13,150 nucleotides of DNA from Phoronis pallida (lineage: Eukaryota; Phoronida; Phoronidae), in contig JAOXYC010176247.1 in NCBI GenBank assembly GCA_028565715.1, positions 1 to 13,150 on the forward strand, written 5' to 3'. Both the position numbers and the translations under genes were made by a program. Below are positions 9,501-13,150 of the stretch, piece after piece. How positions within the stretch are numbered: the first letter of the stretch is position 1; the number at the start of each line of letters is the position of its first letter. The notes below the pieces were generated by a model that saw only the letters and a program-made list of their open reading frames with translations, made no database searches and was not told where the DNA came from.

Positions 9501-10795
9501 CGGTATTTGAGTCCCGGTGCCTAATTTTTAGGTCCGTTGGCCCAGTTTGAGACCCGTGTGCCCGGTTGTGTGGCCTGTGTCCTTGTTGTTACCAAGGCCT
9601 GAAATAGCACATAGGGAAAACTGGTTACTCAGTACACACATAGGCCTACATGTTATGTTATATATGGTAATAAAAATGAATTGTAAAGAAATTACACTAA
9701 TGTTTGATTAAATTGATTAATAGACTACAGAAATAAGAAATTCAATTAAAATGAAAAAATTCTATACAATTTCCATATTTTGCAGATTTGTTACAAATAT
9801 ATCTAAACCAAATAGATGTGTGCTTTCATGAATATTGTATTTTAATGGATTTTTTCTGTTAATATAATTGTCTGATTTTGTTTTAGGATTGAAGCTATTC
9901 AGCTGAAGATTAGTGACCCCGAAAAATGTGAAGGACAAATGGTCAGTGCTGGCCAGGACGGAACGGTCAAATACTGGAACATTCAAGAGTAAGAATTATT
10001 ATTATTATCATCAAATTTTAACAGTAAAATTTACTCAAAATAACTACTGTGTTTTTAATCTTGAGAAAAAATTAATAATGATGAATACAAATAAATGTAC
10101 AGATTAGTTCCAAATTTTTCTGTCTTCAATATTATTTATATATTTTAAGTAGAGAATTTAAACCAAGTTGACTTGATATACGTACTTGATAGAGGGACTT
10201 AGTTATCAGGAGGTGATTCAACACAAATATTATCAAAATGCAGAATAGTTGATTTTACATCTTTTTTGGCTTAAGTAAGTAAATGCAATTCATTAGATGA
10301 TTTTGGAAGTTTTTTGTTTCATAAATGAACTTGAATAAGATCAGATGAAAGCTCATGCATTATTTATGAGAATGGGGGGGGGGGGGCTTGGATAGATGTT
10401 CCAAAATTTCATGGTATTTTAAAGTTGCATTTTCGGCGGTTTACGCATACTTCGGTGGGTAATATTAGGGGAAGCAAACGAGCCATTAAATCATTCTCCA
10501 GTCGATCACACGCCTTCATCTGATTGTGCAAGGGCAAGAACTGTAACCTAATTGTATTGAGGTGTTGCACAGGTTGTTGGTGTTGCGATTGTTGTTATTT
10601 TCACTCGAGTAAATCGCCCAAAACCAGTTATGTCTCTAACATTGTAATTTTCTGTACTTACATTTCAGAAACAAGAGCATACAGACCTTCATTTGTCACA
10701 AGGGGGAGCCGGTGAACTGCATTGCTTTCGATGAAACGCGGATAGCAACTGCGTCAAGTGATAACAAAATAAAAGTCATGAATTTCAATGTTTGA
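337..10795 (+). CDS. F-box/WD40 repeat protein, SCF ubiquitin-ligase substrate receptor (FBXW family, FBXW10-like N-terminus), 13 exons, 5'-partial
   Basis: Joined exons are 337-507, 1253-1368, 1838-1963, 2462-2661, 3074-3156, 3890-4061, 4681-4804, 5300-5486, 7743-7856, 8306-8428, 9061-9245, 9887-9988 and 10669-10795. The sum is 1830 nt, giving 609 residues plus TGA, and every junction is frame-consistent with GT-AG ends. Domains seen: D-like segment 1-34, basic Ser-rich linker, D domain about 194-238, F-box 239-284 (DFITCLP start, then VCKSW and LW), linker helix with NWNTG, and seven WD40 blades 321-609 with GH dipeptides at 327, 367, 408 and 448 and WD or variants at 354, 395, 435, 477 and 564. 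In such proteins the F-box docks on Skp1-Cul1 and the propeller recruits a substrate, often a phosphodegron, for ubiquitination. Subfamily is uncertain: the N-terminal module suggests FBXW10/CDRT1, the propeller FBXW7/Cdc4. No start codon is assigned; Met24 (406-408) is the first in-frame ATG. Confidence 0.93.
530..578. repeat. Short hairpin, relic related to the inverted repeat at 4826-4979
   Basis: The 16-nt arms 530-545 (aattttgataagacag) and 563-578 are inverted copies with one mismatch, around a 17-nt loop. The right half (ttctgaatttttctgtctttt) closely matches the right arm of the larger element at 4947-4968, so it looks like a deletion derivative of the same family. It lies in intron 1. 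Confidence 0.55.
777..847 (-). pseudogene. Degenerate tRNA-like sequence (tRNA pseudogene or SINE head)
   Basis: Read on the minus strand the 71 nt can be folded as a cloverleaf. The acceptor halves TTTCTAT and ACGGAGA pair at six of seven positions counting G-T. The D-arm is TGTA/TATA around ATGGT. The anticodon stem is GTGCT/GGTAC, with two G-T pairs, and the T-arm is GGGGG/CCCCC. Box A looks like TGGTGTAATGGTTATAG. Defects: the T loop has 6 nt (TTTATT) instead of 7 and lacks TTCRA, and the anticodon loop has 8 nt. It is not a working tRNA by these criteria. Confidence 0.5.
881..1137. repeat. Dispersed repeat copy A, with a foldback end
   Basis: Bases 881-1080 are repeated at 6851-7027 in the same orientation; most positions are identical by eye apart from two gaps of about 11-12 bases. 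In this copy only, 1044-1072 (gtcattgaataataaat...) folds back on 1111-1137. An inner inverted pair (ttctcacatg near 882, tgtgagaaa near 1017) is also present. No coding capacity is visible. It is likely a non-autonomous transposon family in intron 1. Confidence 0.65.
1253..1368 (+). CDS. FBXW-like gene, exon 2: charged linker
   Basis: Encodes residues 58-95 plus two bases of Ser96. The acceptor follows a run of eight T (tttttttt ag|gaaag) and the donor is cag|gtatgt, phase 2. The segment is hydrophilic, rich in Lys, Glu and Arg, with no recognised fold. It links the first D-like module to the rest and is probably flexible. Confidence 0.87.
1581..1712. mobile_element. Foldback/MITE-like inverted repeat in intron 2
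   Basis: Arms 1581-1630 and 1663-1712 are reverse complements over 50 nt with about three mismatches, around a 32-nt spacer. The arms include gaatctgttccagcaacc and its complement. No clear target duplication flanks them, so the class is not assigned. Confidence 0.65.
1838..1963 (+). CDS. FBXW-like gene, exon 3: basic Ser/Lys-rich linker
   Basis: Encodes the last base of Ser96 to the first two bases of Arg138. The acceptor is gttctag|ttcac and the donor is tag|gtaagg, phase 2. A Lys/Ser-rich stretch (residues about 109-121, KKMGKNKSQTKSK) could act as a nuclear localisation signal, but this is only composition. The exon is supported by good splice sites and exact frame continuity on both sides, not by homology. 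Confidence 0.82.
1964..2461. other. Intron 3, no internal feature seen
   Basis: This 498-nt intron is AT-rich, with a gtaagg donor and a ttctag acceptor. I see no repeat, RNA gene or extra exon in it. Confidence 0.8.
2462..2661 (+). CDS. FBXW-like gene, exon 4: linker end and start of D domain
   Basis: Encodes residues 138-205. The acceptor is attctag|gttc and the donor is gatg|gtaaat, phase 1. The first two thirds are disordered-looking and Pro/Ser/Arg-rich, with PPKKNR at 165-170 and RSRSMSP at 175-181. The latter fits basophilic (RxRxxS) and Ser-Pro kinase consensus sites, so regulation by phosphorylation is possible but only inferred. From about residue 194 the pattern LLKWFSKEW matches the opening of the D domain in beta-TrCP-type proteins. 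Confidence 0.9.
2662..3073. other. Intron 4, no internal feature seen
   Basis: This 412-nt AT-rich intron, the shortest of the gene, has a gtaaat donor and a ttcacag acceptor. Nothing else is recognisable. Confidence 0.8.
3074..3156 (+). CDS. FBXW-like gene, exon 5: D domain core
   Basis: Encodes residues 205-232. The acceptor is ttcacag|atgtcc and the donor is aatg|gtgaga, phase 0. The pattern QRNEFLHKLL followed by an aromatic patch and a second helix is the D domain, which in beta-TrCP, FBXW7 and Cdc4 mediates homodimerisation of the SCF receptor directly upstream of the F-box. Confidence 0.9.
3157..3889. other. Intron 5, with a box-B-like T-arm near its 5' end
   Basis: At 3252-3270 the sequence CATGGG-CTCGATT-CCCATG is a perfect 6-bp T-stem with a 7-nt loop and a box-B-like core (GGCTCGATTCCC) on the + strand. 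I find no matching box A or acceptor stem upstream. It may be a decayed tRNA-derived repeat. The rest (3280-3889) is less AT-rich up to about 3610 but shows nothing I can name. Confidence 0.35.
3890..4061 (+). CDS. FBXW-like gene, exon 6: F-box
   Basis: Encodes residues 233-290. The acceptor is tttctag|gtgaag and the donor is ccta|gtaagt, phase 1. It carries the whole F-box: DFITCLP at 238-244, the hydrophobic helix VLALEVLSYL, then LLTAARVCKSWKKL (about 261-273) and NLW at 278-280. The Leu-Pro, Val-Cys-Lys-Ser-Trp and Leu-Trp positions are the Skp1-contact signature of the family. Confidence 0.95.
4175..4360 (-). repeat. Candidate tRNA-derived SINE in intron 6
   Basis: On the minus strand, CCATAGG (4353-4359) can pair with CCTATCGG (4295-4302) like an acceptor stem. 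Between them lies GGTATTTGAATCTCG, close to the Pol III box B (GGTTCGAATCTC). Box A is poorly kept and the T-stem does not pair, so the tRNA part is decayed. A roughly 120-nt body that is less AT-rich than its flanks follows on the minus strand to about 4175. The outer limits are guesses. Confidence 0.4.
4681..4804 (+). CDS. FBXW-like gene, exon 7: F-box to propeller linker
   Basis: Encodes residues 290-331. The acceptor follows a long T tract (tttttttttcaag|atg) and the donor is acaa|gtaagg, phase 2. The WKRMYKENL helix and NWNTG turn match the helical linker that FBXW7 and beta-TrCP use to fix the propeller relative to Skp1. Residues 321-328 (KVVNFQGH) begin blade 1 and should supply the strand that closes blade 7. 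Confidence 0.93.
4826..4979. mobile_element. Inverted-repeat element enclosing a tRNA-like sequence, intron 7
   Basis: Arms 4826-4866 and 4939-4979 are 41-nt imperfect reverse complements (left core agacagaaaaattcgaaacg, right core ccgttctgattttttctgtc). The 72-nt middle holds most of a tRNA-like sequence whose 3' acceptor end lies in the left arm, so the right arm carries an inverted copy of that acceptor end. A relic of the same family lies at 530-578, and a short similar stretch at about 10114-10138. Confidence 0.6.
4857..4922 (-). pseudogene. tRNA-like sequence, Ala(GGC)-like anticodon arm, D-stem incomplete
   Basis: On the minus strand, acceptor AGCGGGT pairs fully with ATCCGTT (two G-T pairs). 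The T-arm CTGGG-TTCGTTT-CCCAG is perfect with a good box B. The anticodon arm is TCTGA-CCGGCAA-TCAGG, which would give anticodon GGC. The D region GCTTAGATGGTA lacks the 3' half of its stem, and the total is 66 nt, below the usual 72 or more. This marks a tRNA-derived pseudogene or SINE head and not a working tRNA. Confidence 0.6.
5300..5486 (+). CDS. FBXW-like gene, exon 8: WD40 blades 1-2
   Basis: Encodes residues 331-393. The acceptor (taatcatag|agtg) lacks a clear pyrimidine tract but is the one that keeps frame; the stronger-looking tag at 5257-5259 leads to an in-frame taa. The donor is aaag|gtagat, phase 0. It shows LASGSMDKTIRIWD (blade 1) and LKGHAKGVWCLQF...ISGSFDGTIK (blade 2). Confidence 0.93.
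6222..6430. mobile_element. Foldback MITE-like element with almost 100-bp arms, intron 8
   Basis: The left arm is about 6222-6319 and the right arm 6332-6430, with a 12-nt spacer. Inner parts match closely (gagataacagtctcttctt and its complement, ggac-gtcc, aataaat) and similarity continues outward through atatataaaaat to about 6222 and 6430. Small differences between arms suggest some age. No convincing target duplication was seen, so the superfamily is not assigned. Confidence 0.7.
6851..7027. repeat. Dispersed repeat copy B
   Basis: Same orientation as 881-1080 and similar along its length, starting tttctcacatgataagtt and ending ctcaaaactcgtcaaaa. It lacks about 12 bases near the start, about 11 in the middle, and the extra foldback arm seen after copy A. 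It has an inner inverted pair: ttttctcacatga at 6850 and tcatgtgagaaaa at 6964. Confidence 0.65.
7144..7678. mobile_element. Non-autonomous hAT-like transposon, 535 bp, 5-bp target duplication
   Basis: The ends are inverted: left CAGGGGTCGGAA (from 7144) and right, read backwards, CAGGGGTGGGAA. Similarity resumes inside as cattaactgagaa on both arms (7167-7179 and its complement near 7644-7656). The direct repeat accat flanks it at 7139-7143 and 7679-7683. CAGGGGT ends are typical of hAT elements; 5 bp is shorter than the usual hAT 8 bp. The middle carries only chance open frames, so no transposase is encoded. Confidence 0.65.
7743..7856 (+). CDS. FBXW-like gene, exon 9: end of WD40 blade 2 and blade 3
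   Basis: Encodes residues 394-431 in 38 whole codons, with phase 0 at both ends. The acceptor is acgatag|gtttgg and the donor is aact|gtaagt. It begins with VWNL (Asn where WD40 repeats usually have Asp), then LFGHDGPVWTI and LVSGSQDKT. It follows the largest intron. Confidence 0.95.
7970..8030. mobile_element. 61-bp hAT-type micro-MITE with 8-bp target duplication
   Basis: The element starts TAGTGGTCGGAC and ends with its exact complement GTCCGACCACTA. The arms continue imperfectly for about 21 nt. The ends fit the hAT rule YARNG. A perfect 8-bp direct repeat, ataatacg, flanks it at 7962-7969 and 8031-8038, the hAT target-duplication length. It lies in intron 9, a 449-nt intron that would otherwise be about 380 nt. 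Confidence 0.85.
8306..8428 (+). CDS. FBXW-like gene, exon 10: end of WD40 blade 3 and blade 4
   Basis: Encodes residues 432-472 in 41 whole codons, phase 0 at both ends. The acceptor is gatatcag|gccaaa. The donor agg|gttggt is weak, but the next GT (8433) would break the frame. It shows AKIWDINR, LTGHSAAVFAVDI and VLTGSADR. Confidence 0.94.
8460..8710. repeat. Less AT-rich block in intron 10, candidate decayed SINE or transposon
   Basis: This stretch is clearly less AT-rich than the flanking intron and carries repeated CAGTCTC-like words (near 8495, 8598, 8643 and 8678). On the minus strand a TCGAGGGACTGTATCAATCG segment (about 8632-8651) faintly resembles the box-B part of the repeat at 4300-4320. 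No clear ends or target duplication were found, so class and limits are uncertain. Confidence 0.3.
9061..9245 (+). CDS. FBXW-like gene, exon 11: end of WD40 blade 4 and degenerate blade 5
   Basis: Encodes residues 473-533 plus two bases of Arg534. The acceptor is tacatag|actgtg and the donor is agag|gtatga, phase 2. It opens with TVRLWEGD (Glu for Asp). Blade 5 (about 484-522) keeps the strand pattern and FACSYGETILLYKI but has no Gly-His and no Trp-Asp. The open frame runs on into an intronic transposon from 9274, but that part is intron. Confidence 0.93.
9274..9601. mobile_element. GC-rich foldback transposon of 328 bp with internal short tandem units, intron 11
   Basis: Ends are CAGGCCTTGGTAA and its complement TTACCAAGGCCTG. 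The two halves match through acacaggccac, caaactg, aacggacctaaaaa and ggcacac. A 5-bp direct repeat aaata flanks it (9269-9273 and 9602-9606). The inner part is about 21-nt units of the type ggYacacRSacccaaaatacc in tandem on the left (about 9358-9437) and inverted on the right. No protein is encoded. Confidence 0.7.
9887..9988 (+). CDS. FBXW-like gene, exon 12: WD40 blade 6
   Basis: Encodes residues 534-567 and two bases of Glu568. The acceptor is gttttag|gattg and the donor is aaga|gtaaga, phase 2. It shows IEAIQLKI, a loop insertion (SDPEKCEGQ), then MVSAGQDGTVKYWNIQ, with Trp-Asn in place of Trp-Asp. Confidence 0.94.
9989..10668. other. Intron 12, with a G13 run and a short repeat relic
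   Basis: A homopolymer of 13 G lies at 10374-10386. About 10114-10138 (tttttctgtcttcaatatta) resembles the right arm of the inverted repeat at 4826-4979. The segment 10430-10620 is less AT-rich but shows no gene or repeat I can name. Confidence 0.5.
10669..10795 (+). CDS. FBXW-like gene, exon 13: WD40 blade 7 and stop
   Basis: Encodes residues 568-609 and TGA at 10793-10795. The acceptor is catttcag|aaacaag. It shows TFICHKGEPVNCIAFDETRIATASSDNKIKVMNF. The protein ends directly after the third strand of blade 7 with no C-terminal tail, so ring closure must use a strand from near residue 321, as is usual for WD40 propellers. Confidence 0.94.
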
Positions 10796-11017
10796 TGGCT
10801 ATTACCATGACTTCAGTCAGTAATGCATGATCGATTCATTACTAAGAAATTTCCATAAAAACCCAGATTTGCTGAGTTGATTGAAATTTTTTACTGTATC
10901 CCCTTCGGGTATTATTAATAAGTTTTCAAGATATTAAAGATGCATAAGCCGTCTCCATGACCATAAAAGTCATAAAAACAGATTACAGTGAAAATTGTTG
11001 TACTTATTGTACTCTGA

Positions 11018-11098
11018 CTTGTAAACAAGTTCTGCTGAAGACGATTGTCCACTTATTCAATAAGTGGACAATCGTCTTCAACAGAACTTGTTTACAAG
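11018..11098. repeat. Almost perfect 81-nt palindrome downstream of the stop codon
   Basis: Arms 11018-11057 and 11059-11098 (40 nt each) are reverse complements with a single mismatch and one central base. The core is gaagacgattgtccactta and its complement. If transcribed in the 3' UTR it would form a 40-bp hairpin. Similarity does not extend outside the arms and no target duplication is obvious. Confidence 0.9.
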
Positions 11099-11202
11099 AA
11101 AACTTACGTAATGCCACTATATACCAATGTTATTGTACTCTTAATATAAAAACCTTAGACATGCAGCAAATATTTTTGAAAAGGCATTCAGGAACGCATT
11201 TA

Positions 11203-11208
11203 AATAAA
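11203..11208 (+). terminator. Candidate poly(A) signal AATAAA, about 410 nt after the stop
   Basis: This is the first canonical AATAAA after the stop codon. An ATTAAA variant lies earlier at 10933-10938, and further AATAAA copies at 12714-12719 and 12790-12795 would give a 3' UTR near 2 kb. AATAAA is common by chance in AT-rich DNA, so this is only a candidate. Confidence 0.3.
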
Positions 11209-12319
11209 TTTGTGGAGCCAGTAATTTTGGGTTATTCCAAGTATGGTGCATGCAGTTCTAAAGACAAGTTTCACTTCAATATATTTTTATTACTCTAATT
11301 ATGGTCACCAATACAGCTTATGGATTATTTGCATGTTGGAAAAAAAAAATTCTTGTTGTTGAAAACCTGATCATTCATATTTTGCTCAACCTTAATACCA
11401 AAGGAATTTTATGTTTATTTGACAATGTGTATTTTTAGACAAATATTTTATAATTTATTTTTAGTTGCAGTCATTTTTGTTTTGATATGTATTTGTATGT
11501 TGCCATACTTTTGCTGAGCACAAACCGACATCGACCCAGATGTTGGGAGGTCTGTTGAACAGACATTAAAACTTTATGAAGATAAGTTAATTGCTTTAAT
11601 ATTATATAAGACTTATAGAGCTTAACTGAACAAAGAAGAGAGTCTTGATTCAAGAGGTATTTGACAAGTAATCCTCTACAACAAATACATTATATTAATA
11701 TATATTTCGAAATCAAAAGATTTCCTGTTTAAACATCACATTGATTACAACTAAGTAATACCGGTACTATATAATACAGTCGTGTAAATTTGAAAAAGGA
11801 ATCTGTTGACATATATGTTTTGTTAATTTACTCAAAATGAGACTTAAATTCAATTTTTAAAATCCATTTTGTATTCCATAACTGCAAATGAAATGTGAGG
11901 AGTGGTTTTTTACTAGAAACTCTGTCGACAATTGGGGATGGAATTTGATCAGAGTTACTATTCCTGTGAAAATCGAACCAAAGTTATCAAATGTGATATT
12001 AACATGGTCATCTCAAGTTTTGAACTAGAATTTTGTTATTAATTTGAGCAGTCTTGTTTCAAAAAAGCTATTTTGAAAATATGGCAAAGAAAAATGGATT
12101 CCATAGCATCATATTTTGATGAGTGAATTATTCTATTTTAAAGATATTGCTTTACAGAGTTTAGAAACAATTTGTAAATGCAGCAATTCAAATAGTGACC
12201 ATTGAGAACGAGTGCTTCAAGACAGCAAGTTATTTAAATTTATAAATTTTAAAACAAAATCATGAAAATCACTATGTATTGTAGGTTGGTGTTTTGTTCA
12301 ATTGTCCTGTACATACATA

Positions 12320-12629
12320 ACGGTATTTTCTCGCCATTTTGGGGCCCTTTGAAAATGATTTTATTGGAAAATTTGACTTCTTGTCTCTAAGTCACAAGAG
12401 TTTTTTTTGGGAGTGTCCCATTTTGTGAACATAAAAAATCCAATTTTTGTCCCAATCTGTAATTTAGAACTGATTCAGAACAGGTGAGTGTAATGAATAT
12501 TTGGGTGTTCCAATTTGAGGTTCAGACATATCAATATCGGTTTTTGTACCTTGTCCCAATTTCGTGAGTACTGAAAAACTTAATTTTGCAAATATTTTTC
12601 CTTGTCCTAAAATGGCGGGAAAATACCGT
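12320..12629. mobile_element. TIR-bounded non-autonomous element, 310 bp
   Basis: The left end ACGGTATTTTCTCGCCATTT (12320-12339, similarity to about 12344) is inverted at the right end with one mismatch, finishing aaataccgt at 12629. Inside, tgtcccattttgtgaaca (about 12414) recurs as tgtcccaatttcgtgagta (about 12553), a direct subrepeat. I could not find a convincing target duplication, so the superfamily is not assigned. Confidence 0.6.
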
Positions 12630-13088
12630 GCTTGATATTGGTTGAACTGCTGAACTATGTGACATGTCTTTCAGTTTATGATGTTTTGATTGAAAAAAAG
12701 TGCAAATTGATCAAATAAAACTTGTCTTTGTAAAGAAGTAATTGAATGTTGTTCATTATTTCACATGTGGTTTCAATGATTTTGAAACAAATAAAAGCAC
12801 TTTTTAAATGATGAAAAAGTCACTAAAACAACTTCTTTTTGATTTTTTTGGTGCCAAGTTACAAAAAGTAAACCTTGATTGATCTATTTTGGAGTAAAAA
12901 AAATCACTTGTCTACAAAAAGCATCCATAAGTACCCATAACGATTGTTTGAAAACGATTGACGTTTAGGCACCAACTCTATCTCGCACACACACTACGAT
13001 TCACCAGGGCAACTTAGGGTTACATGGGAGGCTAATTAAACATTCCCTTGAATAGACTTTCTTTTAGAATTCTTTAGACACAGAGGCC

Positions 13089-13118
13089 GTGACCGAAAAC
13101 GGGTTTTTTTTCGGTCAC
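13089..13118. repeat. Hairpin near the window end
   Basis: GTGACCGAAAA (13089-13099) and TTTTCGGTCAC (13108-13118) are perfect 11-nt inverted arms around an 8-nt loop. It may be a single hairpin or part of a longer element cut by the window edge. Confidence 0.6.
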
Positions 13119-13150
13119 AGATCGCCTTGGGGAAAAAATGGTGAACCGTT

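Larger units (their letters stand above)
10796..13150. other. 3' UTR and downstream flank, no second gene seen
   Basis: This stretch is AT-rich. It holds the palindrome at 11018-11098, candidate poly(A) signals, a TIR-bounded element at 12320-12629 and a hairpin at 13089-13118. Open frames here are short and unlike any family I recognise. The 3' end of the transcript is not fixed by sequence alone. From 11300 to 12300 I see nothing specific. Confidence 0.6.

Noticed and set aside
9762-10107. Opposing open frames over exon 12 (minus 9762-9986, plus 9913-10107)
   Set aside because: Both are out of frame with the WD40 blade 6 coding sequence, which is clearly the real one.
10957-11298. Open frame of 113 codons downstream of the gene
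   Set aside because: It reads straight through the palindrome at 11018-11098, has no recognisable domain and lies in the 3' UTR/flank. The frame is best explained by chance.
11471-11653. Minus-strand open frame of 60 codons
   Set aside because: AT-rich, no motif, no splice or promoter context; chance is enough.
1-13150. CRISPR array, prophage, toxin-antitoxin or other prokaryotic defence system
   Set aside because: No regularly spaced repeats, no operon layout and no prokaryotic genes. The split gene and repeat content are eukaryotic.

Overview
The window is animal (metazoan) nuclear DNA, most likely from an invertebrate. It is AT-rich. Its only supportable gene is split into many short coding exons with GT-AG introns of about 0.4 to 2.3 kb, and the introns are full of small inverted-repeat transposon remnants and tRNA-derived repeats. 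I cannot name the species. Nothing bacterial or viral is present.

The gene runs on the + strand. Thirteen exons between 337 and 10795 join in one frame with no internal stop and give 609 residues up to a TGA at 10793-10795. The true N-terminus is not established and probably lies to the left of the window. In order, the protein has: a segment like the D (dimerisation) domain of the beta-TrCP/FBXW7 proteins (residues 1-34); a basic, Ser-rich linker of about 160 residues; a second, more canonical D domain (about 194-238); an F-box (about 239-284); a linker helix; and seven WD40 blades (about 321-609). This is the build of an SCF ubiquitin-ligase substrate receptor: the F-box binds Skp1 and the propeller holds the substrate. 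The N-terminal part most resembles FBXW10/CDRT1-type proteins, and the propeller resembles FBXW7/Cdc4. I leave the exact subfamily open.

The introns hold most of the unusual material. Intron 1 (508-1252) has a hairpin relic, a degenerate tRNA-like sequence and one copy of a dispersed repeat. Intron 2 has a 50-bp-arm foldback. Intron 6 has a SINE-like block. Intron 7 has a tRNA-like sequence inside an inverted repeat. Intron 8 (2.26 kb) has a foldback of almost 100-bp arms, a second copy of the dispersed repeat, and a 535-bp element with CAGGGGT ends. Intron 9 has a 61-bp hAT-type micro-MITE with a perfect 8-bp target duplication. Intron 10 has a SINE-like block. Intron 11 has a 328-bp GC-rich foldback built of short tandem units.

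After the stop codon (10796-13150) I see no second gene. This flank holds an almost perfect 81-nt palindrome (11018-11098), candidate poly(A) signals, a TIR-bounded element (12320-12629) and a terminal hairpin (13089-13118). I found no CRISPR array, rRNA, intact tRNA, operon or defence system. The most notable points are the duplicated D-like module and the set of non-autonomous elements with readable target duplications.
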